Assembly (NCBI RefSeq): GCF_900155575.1
Contig: NZ_LT706966.1
Location: forward strand, 1,823,155 to 1,859,845
Source of the DNA: Actinotignum timonense
GTDB taxonomy: Bacteria; Actinomycetota; Actinomycetes; Actinomycetales; Actinomycetaceae
Direction: 5' to 3'
DNA length: 36,691 nt
Under the pieces are notes generated by a model. That model made no database searches. It worked only from the letters and a program-made list of their open reading frames with translations, and was not told the DNA's origin. The position numbers were made by a program, and so were the translations under genes. Shown here piece by piece: positions 24,752-33,112 of the stretch; position 1 is the stretch's first letter, and each line of letters begins with the position of its first letter.

Positions 24752-25723
24752 CTAGTGCTGCCGGGAATCCCAGCGGGCATAGGCGTCAATAATTTCGGCA
24801 ACTAAGCGGTGGCGCACCACGTCCGCCGAACTCAGCTCCGAGAAATGAATCCCCGGAACATCGCGCAGTATCCGGCGCACCACCTGCAATCCGGACACTT
24901 TATTCGCCCCGAGATCAACCTGGGTGATATCGCCTGTCACCACCATTTTAGAGTTGAAGCCGAGCCGGGTGAGGAACATTTTCATTTGTTCGGGTGTGGT
25001 GTTCTGCGCCTCGTCCAAAATCACGAAGGCATCGTTGAGGGTGCGCCCGCGCATATAGGCCAGCGGCGCCACCTCAATGGTGCCGGCCGCCATGAGTTTC
25101 GGGATGGAATCCGCGTCGAGCATGTCATACATGGCGTCGTAAAGCGGGCGCAGGTACGGGTCGATTTTATCGGTGAGAGATCCGGGCAGGAAGCCGAGGG
25201 ATTCTCCGGCTTCCACCGCCGGGCGCGTCAAAATAATACGTTTGACCTGCCCGTCATTGAGGGCCACCACCGCTTTGGCCATGGCCAAATAGGTTTTCCC
25301 GGTGCCGGCCGGGCCGATCCCGAAGGTAATATCGTGGGCGTCGATGGCGTCCACGTAGGCTTTTTGCCCCAGGCTTTTCGGCCGGATCGTTTTACCGCGG
25401 TTCGATAAAATATCGGTGTGCAGCAGCGTGGTGGGATGCGCCACGCCGGCGCGCGCGATATCAACGGCGCGGGCAACCGCGTCCCGGGTGAGGATTTCAC
25501 CTTCGGCGACGACGTCGATTAATTCCCCGATGAGCGATTCGGCAAGATCGAGTTCCGCGGCCGGGCCGGTCAGGGTGATCCGGTGGCCGAGCACGTGAAT
25601 GGTGGTGGGGGCTAGCCGTTCTTCCAGGGTTCGCAGCACGTCATCACGATGCCCGAGCAGATGAATCATGGAAACCCGGTCCGGCACCACAATGGTGCGC
25701 TGGCTGTTTTCTGTGTGCGTCAT
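24752..25723 (-). CDS. phoH: PhoH-like ATPase
   Basis: A 323-residue cytosolic P-loop ATPase. The N-terminal KH-like part is followed by the PhoH core with Walker A GPAGTGKT, LTRPAVEAGESLGFLPGSL, Walker B FVILDEAQNT and VVTGDITQVDL. PhoH proteins next to ybeY are thought to assist RNA metabolism, possibly as RNA helicases or with YbeY. AGGACGTA before ATG 25723 overlaps the rsmE stop (six-base gap), so the two are co-translated. Confidence 0.95.
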   Translation of the reverse strand: MTHTENSQRTIVVPDRVSMIHLLGHRDDVLRTLEERLAPTTIHVLGHRITLTGPAAELDLAESLIGELIDVVAEGEILTRDAVARAVDIARAGVAHPTTLLHTDILSNRGKTIRPKSLGQKAYVDAIDAHDITFGIGPAGTGKTYLAMAKAVVALNDGQVKRIILTRPAVEAGESLGFLPGSLTDKIDPYLRPLYDAMYDMLDADSIPKLMAAGTIEVAPLAYMRGRTLNDAFVILDEAQNTTPEQMKMFLTRLGFNSKMVVTGDITQVDLGANKVSGLQVVRRILRDVPGIHFSELSSADVVRHRLVAEIIDAYARWDSRQH

Positions 25724-25729
25724 TACGTC

Positions 25730-26515
25730 CTATAGTAGCGTGCCGAGCGCGCGCACGGTGGCGATACTTGCCAGGGCGTAGGCCCCGGCGGAGGCGCTGC
25801 GCAGCACATGCGCTCCCAGCAGCACCGGGATGGCGCCCGCTGCCTGCAAGATCTCCATTTCTTCCGGTGCGATTCCGCCTTCCGGGCCGATAATGACAGC
25901 CACGGGGCCGGCTATTTGCGCGGGGCTTAGCTTGCCGCGGGCCACCGCCTCGGCCAGGGTCAGTTCGGCTTCCTCGTGGCAGAGCAGCACAGTGCTCCCG
26001 GTGAGGGCCTGGGGTAGCTGCGCCGTCGTACTTAAAGAACGGATGCGCGGAATATAGCTGCGCCGTGATTGTTTCGCGGCGGCGCGGGCCGTTGCCTGCC
26101 AGCGCGCCCGGCCCTTCTCCTCTTTGTTTTTCCAGGAGGCGACGCAGCGGGCCGCTTCCCACGGGACGATATCCCACACCCCGTATTCGGTGCAGGTTTC
26201 CACGGCCTGTTCGTCGCGCCCTCCTTTGGCGAGGGCCTGCACCAGGGTGATCGGCCCGGCCGGTTTCGGTTCCGCGCTCGCTTCCTCCACGCGGGCACGC
26301 AGCTCATTTTTGGCGACGGCGCTCACCGTGCAGCGGGCCCGCCGGCCCTCCCCATCGGAGATGAGGATCTCCTCCCCTACCCGGATACGCATGACGCCAG
26401 CGTGGCGGGCTTCGTCACCGGTGAGGCTCAGTTCCTGGCCCACGCTCAGGGCGGCGCCGGCTCCGCCCCCGGGCCGGGTGGCGGGGAAGTCGGCGAAGAA
26501 AAGCGGGAGCGTCAC
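25730..26515 (-). CDS. rsmE: 16S rRNA (uracil-1498-N3)-methyltransferase
   Basis: A 261-residue SPOUT methyltransferase acting on U1498 of 16S rRNA in assembled 30S. The N-terminal PUA-like domain (EARHAGVMRIRVGEEILISDGEG) and the knot motifs AVIIGPEGGIAPEEME and VLRSASAGAYALASI are present. The usual LRxETA is changed to LRSASA, a small departure in the cofactor-knot helix. GTG 26515 overlaps the dnaJ stop by four bases (GTGA). The dnaJ-rsmE pairing is conserved in actinobacteria and others. Confidence 0.95.
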   Translation of the reverse strand: MTLPLFFADFPATRPGGGAGAALSVGQELSLTGDEARHAGVMRIRVGEEILISDGEGRRARCTVSAVAKNELRARVEEASAEPKPAGPITLVQALAKGGRDEQAVETCTEYGVWDIVPWEAARCVASWKNKEEKGRARWQATARAAAKQSRRSYIPRIRSLSTTAQLPQALTGSTVLLCHEEAELTLAEAVARGKLSPAQIAGPVAVIIGPEGGIAPEEMEILQAAGAIPVLLGAHVLRSASAGAYALASIATVRALGTLL

Positions 26516-27624
26516 AGCGAGCTCAACCTTTCGCGCAATTTATCGAAGAAGGATTTGCCCTGCTCGGCGAGTTGGGCGTCCTGCACGCTTTCTCCGCGTA
26601 GGTCGGCCAGTTCGCGTAGAAGTTCACGTTGGCGTTCGTCCAGGTCGGTGGGGGTTTTCACCGCGACGGTGATCCGCATATCCCCGCGGCCTTTGCCGCG
26701 CAGCCGCGCCACGCCCAGGCCCTTGAGGGTGAGGACCACGCCGGAGGAGGTCCCGGCGGGAATCTCCAGCTCACGGTCCCCATCCAGGGTGGGGATGGTG
26801 ACGCTGCCGCCCAGGGCCGCGAAGGTCATGGGTACCTGGACTTCGCCGAGGAGTTCATCGCCCACGCGCTGGAAAATGGGGTGTTCTTCCACCCGGATTT
26901 CCACGAAGATATCGCCGGCCGGGGCGCCGAAGGTTCCGGCGTCGCCCTGGCCGCGCAGGCGGATGCGCATACCGTTCTCGATGCCGGCCGGGATCTCCAC
27001 GGTGAGGGTTTTTTCTTGGCGGATGCGCCCGGTGCCGTGGCAGGGGCGGCAGGGGTCGGCGATAACGGTGCCGTGGCCTTCGCAGGTGTGGCAGGGCACC
27101 TGGGTGACCATCTGGCCGAAGAGGGAATTCGTGACCTGCTGGACCATCCCCTGACCCTGGCAGGCCCCGCAGGTCACCGGCTGGGATCCGGCCGCGCAGC
27201 CGCTGCCCGCGCAGGTGGGGCAGACGGTGAAGAAGGAGTCGCTCACCTGGCGTTGGGCTCCAAAGACCACGTCGGACAGTTCGATGCTCAACCCGAGGAG
27301 GGCATCGCGCCCGCGTTCTCCGCGCGGGGCCGGGCCGCCGGCGCGCATTCCCCCGCCCCCGAAGAAGGTGGAGAAGATATCGTTCATATCGAAACCGAAA
27401 CCGGCCGCTCCGGCTCCCCCTCCGCGTCCGCCCAGGTCATATTGGCGGCGCGAATCCGGGTTGGAGAGCACCGTATACGCTTCGTTGACTTCCTTATAGC
27501 GTTCGGCGGCTTCCGGACCGGCGTGATCCGGGTGTAATTTGCGCGAGAGGCGCAGGTACGCTTTGCGGATTTCTTCCTGGCTCGCCTCGCGTTCCACCCC
27601 GAGGGTTTCGTAAAAATCAGCCAC
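26512..27624 (-). CDS. dnaJ: chaperone DnaJ
   Basis: A 370-residue Hsp40 that delivers clients to DnaK and stimulates its ATPase. Domains in order: J domain with HPD (residues about 32-34), Gly/Phe-rich region with a Gly-Gly-rich block, the zinc domain with four CxxCxGxG-type repeats (CPTCAGSG, CGACQGQG, CHTCEGHG, CRPCHGTG), and the C-terminal client-binding domain. Directly linked to hrcA, this is the DnaJ2-type copy of actinobacteria, separate from the dnaK-grpE-dnaJ1 operon. The 148-base gap to hrcA is unusually long for this operon and holds a tandem repeat. Confidence 0.97.
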   Translation of the reverse strand: MADFYETLGVEREASQEEIRKAYLRLSRKLHPDHAGPEAAERYKEVNEAYTVLSNPDSRRQYDLGGRGGGAGAAGFGFDMNDIFSTFFGGGGMRAGGPAPRGERGRDALLGLSIELSDVVFGAQRQVSDSFFTVCPTCAGSGCAAGSQPVTCGACQGQGMVQQVTNSLFGQMVTQVPCHTCEGHGTVIADPCRPCHGTGRIRQEKTLTVEIPAGIENGMRIRLRGQGDAGTFGAPAGDIFVEIRVEEHPIFQRVGDELLGEVQVPMTFAALGGSVTIPTLDGDRELEIPAGTSSGVVLTLKGLGVARLRGKGRGDMRITVAVKTPTDLDERQRELLRELADLRGESVQDAQLAEQGKSFFDKLRERLSSL

Positions 27625-27745
27625 ATTTCTCCCGTCTTTGTTCTTTTCTGCGCCCTGCCCGCACGCCGGCGCGCTTCACTCCGAGTGACCGCGCCCGGCG
27701 CCGCGCGCTACGCTGCGATAGTTCCGTTCCCTACCACCGCGATCA

Positions 27746-27781
27746 CCACTACGACTGCCACTACGACTGCCACTACGACTG
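27746..27781. repeat. three perfect 12-bp tandem repeats at the hrcA stop codon
   Basis: CCACTACGACTG occurs three times without a gap (27746-27757, 27758-27769, 27770-27781). On the minus strand each unit reads CAGTCGTAGTGG. The hrcA stop (TAG 27775-27773) lies inside the unit, so each copy brings a stop codon in the same frame. Confidence 0.85.
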
Positions 27782-28792
27782 CCCGGACAGAATACCGGAT
27801 AGATAGTGGGCAACGGCACGCACCGCCGCAATATTCCCGGGATAGTCCATTCGGGTAGGGCCGACGACGCCTACCCGGGCCACTTCATGCCCGGCTACTT
27901 CGTAACTTGAGGAGACCACCGAGGTCTCGCTCAGGTTTTCATGGTCATTTTCCACGCCGATGGATACCGCCACATCAGTTTCCATCGCGGCGAGGAGGCG
28001 CAGCAGCACCACCTGTTCCTCCAGGGCATCCAGCACCGGGGAAATCGAGTGGAGGAAATCTACCGAGTGGCGCGAGAGATTGGCGGTGCCGGCCATGGTG
28101 AGGCGGTCCTCCGCGCCGGTATGCACCGCGGTGGTAAGCGCCGCCGCAATATCGCGCAGGGCCGCGGCGGCTTCCGGTTCGCTGCGTTCAGCGATCTCCG
28201 CGAGGACGGCCACCGCGGTGGTGAGCGGCTGGCCATTACAGCGGGTGGTGACTTCCCGGCTCACCGCGTCCACATCCAGGCCCTCCAGGTGCGGAGGCAC
28301 CGCGATCACGCGCTGTTCTACCCGCCCCGCGCTGGTAATAACCACGAGGAGAATACGGGTGGCGCCGAGCCAAATGAGTTCCAGGTGGCGCAGCACCGCT
28401 TTATCGAGGGCCGGGTATTGGATAACTGCGACCTGCTGGGTGAGATGGGAAAGCAGGCGGGCCGCGCGCTCTAGTACATCATCCAGATCCACCGCGGCAT
28501 CCAAGATTTGGCTAATGGCGCGCCGTTCCGCCCGGGAGAGCGGTTTAACGGTGGTGAGGGAATCCACGAAAGCCCGGTAGCCGGCATCGGTGGGGATACG
28601 CCCGGCCGAGGTATGCGGGTGGGTGAGCAGCCCGGCTTCTTCCAGGACCGCCATATCATTGCGGACGGTGGCCGGGGAAACTCCCAGCGCGTAGCGTTCC
28701 ACGAGGGCCTTGGATCCCACCGGTTCGCGGGTGGTGACGTAATCGCGCACAATCGCCTCAAGAACGCGCCCGCGCCGATCTTCTGCCGCCAC
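27773..28792 (-). CDS. hrcA: heat-inducible transcription repressor HrcA
   Basis: A 339-residue repressor that binds CIRCE sites and is kept active by GroEL. The N-terminal winged helix (VRDYVTTREPVGSKALVERY, then SPATVRNDMAVLEEAGLL, with HTSAGRIPTDAGYR after it), a GAF-like middle and a C-terminal dimerisation part are visible. GTG 28792 has AAGGA six bases upstream. Its own promoter is covered by a CIRCE site (28867-28893), so it represses itself and probably the genes after it (dnaJ, rsmE and beyond). The last codons and stop lie in a 12-base tandem repeat. Confidence 0.97.
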   Translation of the reverse strand: MAAEDRRGRVLEAIVRDYVTTREPVGSKALVERYALGVSPATVRNDMAVLEEAGLLTHPHTSAGRIPTDAGYRAFVDSLTTVKPLSRAERRAISQILDAAVDLDDVLERAARLLSHLTQQVAVIQYPALDKAVLRHLELIWLGATRILLVVITSAGRVEQRVIAVPPHLEGLDVDAVSREVTTRCNGQPLTTAVAVLAEIAERSEPEAAAALRDIAAALTTAVHTGAEDRLTMAGTANLSRHSVDFLHSISPVLDALEEQVVLLRLLAAMETDVAVSIGVENDHENLSETSVVSSSYEVAGHEVARVGVVGPTRMDYPGNIAAVRAVAHYLSGILSGQS

Positions 28793-28866
28793 CGGTATCC
28801 TTCCTCCCTGCGCCGCGGAGCCACCGAGATGCTCTTGGCGTTACCTTGAGTTTTCTTGAGCCTCGC

Positions 28867-28893
28867 TCAGCACTCTACATCTTCGAGTGCTAA
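28867..28893. promoter_or_regulatory. CIRCE operator (HrcA-binding site)
   Basis: TCAGCACTC-N9-GAGTGCTAA, 17 of 18 arm bases matching the consensus TTAGCACTC-N9-GAGTGCTAA. It begins right behind the hrcA -10 box, over the expected transcription start. Confidence 0.95.
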
Positions 28894-28898
28894 TTCTA
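28893..28898 (-). promoter_or_regulatory. -10 box of the hrcA operon
   Basis: TAGAAT on the minus strand, five of six to consensus and sharing one base with the CIRCE site. The same hexamer is used before pheS. Confidence 0.6.
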
Positions 28899-28920
28899 CG
28901 CGGGGCGGACCCTGAGCGCA

Positions 28921-28926
28921 TACCCT
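28921..28926 (+). promoter_or_regulatory. -10 box of the DUF3097 gene, suggesting a leaderless mRNA
   Basis: TACCCT fits the TAnnnT pattern of actinobacterial -10 boxes and ends six bases before GTG 28933. No ribosome site precedes the start codon. Transcription would then begin at the start codon itself. Confidence 0.5.
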
Positions 28927-28932
28927 TAGAGC

Positions 28933-29793
28933 GTGATGTTCTCTGCTACCGGAATGCCTGATCGCTACGGCGACGACGTCCTCGCCCACGACCCGCACGA
29001 CCACCGCCGCGCTTCCCGCCCCGTCCCGGCCGCACCCGGCCTCCTTATTGAAGACGTGGCCTCCGGCTTTGTGGGCGAAGTGCTCTCGGTGGGGAAAGTA
29101 GCCGGGCACTGGCAGATGGAACTAGAGGGCCGCGGCGGGGTGCGCCGTTCCTTCCCGCTGGGCAAAGGCTATTGGATCGACGGCGAACCGGTGGAGATCA
29201 CCGCCCCGCGCGCGGAGGCGCCGCGCGGCCGGCTCCTCACCGCCTCCGGTTCCTTTCACGTGAAAGCACGGGCGCGCGTGGCACGCGCCTCGCGTATCTG
29301 GGTGGAGGGTAAGCACGACGCCGAACTGGTAGCCAAGATCTGGGGCGAGGATCTGGCCCTCGAAGGGGTGGTGGTTGAGGAATTACTCGGGGTGGATAAC
29401 CTGGAAGCCGTGGTGCGGGAAACTGCCCCCGATGATGAGCATCGCCTGGGTGCGTTGGTGGATCACCTGGTACCCGGCTCGAAAGAATCGCGGATCGCGG
29501 CGCGGGTGGCCGGCCCGGGCGTGCTGGTGCTCGGCCATCCCTATATTGATGTGTGGCAGGCCATTAAACCGAACGCGGTGGGCTTGCGGGCCTGGCCGGA
29601 GGTACCGCGCGGGGAAGATATTAAGGTGGGTACCCTGCGCCGGCTCGGCTGGCCGCACGAAACGGCCGAGGATATTGGCCGGGCCTGGGCCCACATCCTC
29701 TCCTGCGTGCACTCCTATAAAGATATTGAGCCCGCGCTGCTGGGCCGCATGGAGGAACTCATCGATTTCGTCACCGCCGCCGGAACGCGGTAG
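28933..29793 (+). CDS. DUF3097 family protein
   Basis: A 286-residue protein of an actinobacterial family of unknown function. The family hallmark RIWVEGKHDAELVAKIWGEDL (about residue 122) with EGVVVEELLGVD after it resembles the acidic core of Toprim-type nucleotidyl folds (EGxxD then later acidic residues); an N-terminal small beta domain (about residues 35-95) comes first. The gene is divergent from hrcA across 140 bases that hold the CIRCE site, a neighbourhood seen in other actinobacteria. The start is GTG 28933 or ATG 28936; a -10 box six bases upstream suggests a leaderless transcript. A nucleic-acid role is a guess from the Toprim-like motif only. Confidence 0.88.
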   Translation: MMFSATGMPDRYGDDVLAHDPHDHRRASRPVPAAPGLLIEDVASGFVGEVLSVGKVAGHWQMELEGRGGVRRSFPLGKGYWIDGEPVEITAPRAEAPRGRLLTASGSFHVKARARVARASRIWVEGKHDAELVAKIWGEDLALEGVVVEELLGVDNLEAVVRETAPDDEHRLGALVDHLVPGSKESRIAARVAGPGVLVLGHPYIDVWQAIKPNAVGLRAWPEVPRGEDIKVGTLRRLGWPHETAEDIGRAWAHILSCVHSYKDIEPALLGRMEELIDFVTAAGTR

Positions 29794-29858
29794 TAGCCGT
29801 TATCTGAGCGCCATCACCGCAGCTCACGCGTCCGCCGGCTTCGCCACGCGAACCGAGC

Positions 29859-29864
29859 TACAAT
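29859..29864 (+). promoter_or_regulatory. possible -10 box for the EamA transporter
   Basis: TACAAT, five of six to consensus, 110 bases before the GTG start; no matching -35 was found. The rest of the 181-base gap shows nothing else. Confidence 0.35.
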
Positions 29865-29974
29865 CCCGATGCCCTCAGGGTATATCCTTGCTGCGTGCGC
29901 TTATCCGGCCCCGGCCGGAGCCGCTGCCCTCGTTGTTTCGGTTCTTCTTCACCCCTATCAGGAGTTGTGATCAC

Positions 29975-30937
29975 GTGGCCCTCCAGCGCCGCTCCCTCGT
30001 GGACAAAATCGCTGTTGCGTCCCCGCGCGGCACCCTCGCCGTCGCTTCGGTTCTCGTGGGACTTGTTTCTCCCTTCATCACGCTATCGGGAGAAAACGCC
30101 ACCACGATTGTGTTCTTCCGCTTCGGCTTAGCTTTCCTTGCCCTGCTGCCCATGGTTGTTCATGAATGGCGCCAGTACGGGCCGATGCGGCGCACTGATC
30201 TGCTGCTCTACGCGGTGTGCGGGGTGTGCTTCGGTGTGGATATGGCCCTGTGGACACCCTCCGTGCTGCTGGCCGGCCCCTCGGTTTCCGCCGTGGTGGT
30301 CAATTACGTGCAGGCCCTCGCTGTGCCTTTGGTCGCGTGGCTGTTCTTCCGCAACCGGGTGCCGTGGATGTTTTTCGTAGCCGCACCTTTTTCGCTCGGC
30401 GGGATTTTCTTGCTTTCCGGTATTCTCGACGGCGCTGGCGGATCCGACCTGGTACGTGGCATTATCCTCTCCGCGCTCGCGGGTCTGACCTACACCGTTT
30501 ATGTGGTCCTCACCGGGCGCACGAATTCGCCACATCACCAGGGCACCGCCATGGCGATTGTGTGCCTGGTTACTACGGTGGTGTCCACTCCGCTCCTCAT
30601 TGCTACTCACGGGCCTCTCACCCTCGCGCTGTCGGCGAGTTCCTGGGGCTGGATGATTCTTATTGCGCTGTCCAGCCAGGTGCTGGGGTGGTTGTTCTGC
30701 CAGGCGAGTATGCCGCTGGTTAATCCTTCCGTGGCCGCCACCCTGATTTTGATTCAGCCGCTGAGCGCTATTGTTTTTTCCGCGGTTCTTGTGGGTGAAC
30801 GGCTTTCCGCCCTGCAATGGCTAGGCGCGATTATTATGCTGCTCGGAATTTTCCTCATCGGGCGGGCCCCGAAGCGCCGCTACCGGCTCGGTATCAAGCG
30901 CCCGTCGCTGCGTATCCGGCGTAGGCCCGTAGCGTAA
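29975..30937 (+). CDS. EamA/DMT-family transporter
   Basis: A 320-residue membrane protein with about ten helices in two homologous halves (repeat EamA domains, each of about five helices), the layout of drug/metabolite exporters. Visible features: LVSPFITLSGENATTIVFFRFGLAFLALLPM, NYVQALAVPLVAWLFF, and in the second half LNPSVAATL-like VNPSVAATLILIQPLSAIVFSAVLVGERLS. A basic C-terminal tail is cytoplasmic. Start: GTG 29975, ten bases after AGGAG; the frame is open far upstream but that part overlaps DUF3097. The substrate is unknown; amino acids, amines or nucleobases are typical for the family. Confidence 0.9.
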   Translation: MALQRRSLVDKIAVASPRGTLAVASVLVGLVSPFITLSGENATTIVFFRFGLAFLALLPMVVHEWRQYGPMRRTDLLLYAVCGVCFGVDMALWTPSVLLAGPSVSAVVVNYVQALAVPLVAWLFFRNRVPWMFFVAAPFSLGGIFLLSGILDGAGGSDLVRGIILSALAGLTYTVYVVLTGRTNSPHHQGTAMAIVCLVTTVVSTPLLIATHGPLTLALSASSWGWMILIALSSQVLGWLFCQASMPLVNPSVAATLILIQPLSAIVFSAVLVGERLSALQWLGAIIMLLGIFLIGRAPKRRYRLGIKRPSLRIRRRPVA

Positions 30938-31014
30938 AACTTCCGCGACGGACGACCTTCGCGGTGCCCCTTCGATAGATTGCGACTATGGTCCCCTACC
31001 ACGAAGGAGTAGCT

Positions 31015-31803
31015 ATGCGGGGTAACAATGTCACCACTTTCCCGGTTCTTGCCGATAAGAGCGTTATTGTCACGGGCGGCGCCTCCGGACTCGGGCGCGA
31101 AGCATCGATTCTTTTTGCTGAAGCCGGCGCCAAGGTTGTCGTCGCTGATTACAATCTGGAAGGCGCTGAAGAAACTGTCGCCACCATCAAGAAGGCTGGT
31201 GGCGAAGCTATTGCGGTGCGTACCGATGTTTCTGATTCCGAATCTGTCCAAAAGATGGTTGCTACCGCGGTAGAAACCTACGGGCGCTTGGATGGTGCTT
31301 TCAATAATGCCGCGGCGGCCCCCGATAATGCGCTCACCTCGGAATTCGATGAAGACTACTGGGATAAGCTCATGAAAGTCGATCTCAAGGGTGTGGCGCT
31401 GTGCATGAAGTACGAAATTAAGCAGTTCCTCGCGCAAGGCGATGGAGGTACCATCGTCAATACCGCTTCGGTTTCCGGAATTCGGCCCCAACCCTTTAAC
31501 CCCGCCTATGTTTCCGCCAAGCACGGCGTGATTGGCCTAACCAAGGTGGCAGCAGTGGAGAACGGGCCACATAATATCCGCGTCAACGCTATTGCCCCGG
31601 GCGCAATTGATACTCCCATGCTGCACGATGCACTCGAAGCCCTGGGGACGAGCGGCGAGGAATACGCACCCATGATTTCCTTGCTCAATCGTTTTGGTAG
31701 CCCGCGCGAAATCGCGCAACCGGCCCTGTGGTTGCTTTCCGATGCGGCTTCTTACGTGACGAGCACCGTGATCGCCGTGGATGCCGGTTACACCGGGCGT
31801 TAG
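31015..31803 (+). CDS. SDR-family NAD(P)-dependent oxidoreductase
   Basis: A 262-residue classical short-chain dehydrogenase. TGGASGLG binds the cofactor, an Asp at the end of the second strand (VVADYN) favours NAD over NADP, NTASVSG carries the catalytic Ser and YVSAKHG the Tyr/Lys; IAPGAIDTPM follows. The usual NNAG is NNAA here. ATG 31015 is chosen over ATG 30988 because AAGGAG lies five bases before it. The substrate is unknown. It stands alone, and its stop codon lies in the loop of a hairpin that faces the end of hemW. Confidence 0.92.
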   Translation: MRGNNVTTFPVLADKSVIVTGGASGLGREASILFAEAGAKVVVADYNLEGAEETVATIKKAGGEAIAVRTDVSDSESVQKMVATAVETYGRLDGAFNNAAAAPDNALTSEFDEDYWDKLMKVDLKGVALCMKYEIKQFLAQGDGGTIVNTASVSGIRPQPFNPAYVSAKHGVIGLTKVAAVENGPHNIRVNAIAPGAIDTPMLHDALEALGTSGEEYAPMISLLNRFGSPREIAQPALWLLSDAASYVTSTVIAVDAGYTGR

Positions 31804-31810
31804 CGCCCGG
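31793..31810. terminator. hairpin enclosing the SDR stop codon
   Basis: CCGGGCG (31793-31799) pairs with CGCCCGG (31804-31810) around TTAG, which holds the TAG stop (31801-31803). It is the only hairpin in the 34-base gap between the convergent SDR and hemW genes. Confidence 0.5.
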
Positions 31811-31837
31811 CACGTTCAGAAATAACCAGACCCCGCG

Positions 31838-33106
31838 CTACCAGAGCGCCCGGGTCACGGTATCAGCCAGGAGCCGCCCGCGCCGGGTCAGAACAAGACG
31901 CCCGGCGCGGGCGCTTTCTGCCTCCACTAAACCGTCCCGAACCAGGCCCTCCACTACCGCGGCTTCCACGCCGGCGGGAATATCAATTCCGCGGCTCATC
32001 CGGATACCGAGCATGATTTTTTCTTCACGTTGTTCGGCCGGGCTGAGAACTTCTCGCTCCAAGGCCGGCGAAGTAATGGCCGGCTGGCTCGCGGCTGCCT
32101 CGCCCGGCGCGCGGAGCGCGGCGGCGCCGTCGTCGTTCCCTATTCCGCGCGCCCAGACCCGATCCGCGTAAGCGCGCGGGTGTTTGACGTTCCAGAACCG
32201 CACCCCGTTAATATGCGAGTGGGCGCCGGGGCCGTACCCCCACCAATTCGCGTTCTCCCAGTAATAGCAATTGTGGCGGCATTCGTGGCCGGGGCGGGCC
32301 CAATTCGAAATCTCGTACCAGCAGTAGCCGGCTGCGGAGAGGATATCGTCGGCGACCTCGTATTTATCGGCGAGCTCGTCCGGATCGGGGAGGCTGATAA
32401 GGCCGCGGCGGGCCTGCATCCCCATTTTGGTGCCCGGTTCCACCATGAGCCCGTAGGCGCTGATATGCGCGGGTTCGAGGGCAAGGGCGGCCGCGAGCGA
32501 GGTACGCCACTGCTCCATCGTTTCCCCGGGCGCCCCGTAAATAAGGTCGAGAGAATACTCCAGGCCCAGCTCGCGAGCCCAGCCGGTCACGCGTTCGACC
32601 TGGCCGGGGCTGTGTTGGCGGTCGAGGGTGCGCAGCACCTCGGGCACAGCCGATTGCATCCCGAAGGAGATGCGGGTGAAACCGCCGGCCCGCAGGGTGG
32701 CGAGAGCCGCGCGGTCCACGGATTCCGGATTGCATTCCGTGGTGATTTCGGCGCCCTCGGTCAAGCCGAAAGCGCGCTCGAGCTCCGCGAGCACCGCGAC
32801 GAGCTGCCCGGCGTCCAGCAGCGTGGGAGTACCGCCCCCGAAGAAAACCGTGCGCAGCGCAGCGCGGTTGGTGCCGGTATCGAGGACCTCGCGCGAGAGC
32901 GCTATTTCGCGGGCGAGGGACGCCGGGAAATCATCGCGGCCCGCGCCCGGCCCGAAGCTCGGCTTGGTGTAGGTGTTGAAATCGCAATAGCCGCAGCGCA
33001 CTGTGCAAAAAGGAATGTGGACGTAGGCGGAAAACCCGGCGTTCACATCCGGGTTCGGGAGCGCGCCGGAGGCCGGGGCCGGCTCGCCGTGCGGAAGGGA
33101 CGCCAT
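31838..33106 (-). CDS. hemW: radical SAM heme chaperone HemW
   Basis: A 422-residue radical-SAM protein related to oxygen-independent coproporphyrinogen oxidase (HemN). The FeS motif is CTVRCGYCDF after YVHIPF, followed by FGGGTPTLL and the HemN C-terminal domain. HemW proteins deliver heme to membrane proteins and lack HemN activity; the single HIPFC-type motif with the downstream Phe favours HemW. Many such genes are misnamed hemN. Last gene of lepA-trmB-hemW, six bases after trmB. Confidence 0.92.
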   Translation of the reverse strand: MASLPHGEPAPASGALPNPDVNAGFSAYVHIPFCTVRCGYCDFNTYTKPSFGPGAGRDDFPASLAREIALSREVLDTGTNRAALRTVFFGGGTPTLLDAGQLVAVLAELERAFGLTEGAEITTECNPESVDRAALATLRAGGFTRISFGMQSAVPEVLRTLDRQHSPGQVERVTGWARELGLEYSLDLIYGAPGETMEQWRTSLAAALALEPAHISAYGLMVEPGTKMGMQARRGLISLPDPDELADKYEVADDILSAAGYCWYEISNWARPGHECRHNCYYWENANWWGYGPGAHSHINGVRFWNVKHPRAYADRVWARGIGNDDGAAALRAPGEAAASQPAITSPALEREVLSPAEQREEKIMLGIRMSRGIDIPAGVEAAVVEGLVRDGLVEAESARAGRLVLTRRGRLLADTVTRALW

Positions 33107-33112
33107 GGGAGC

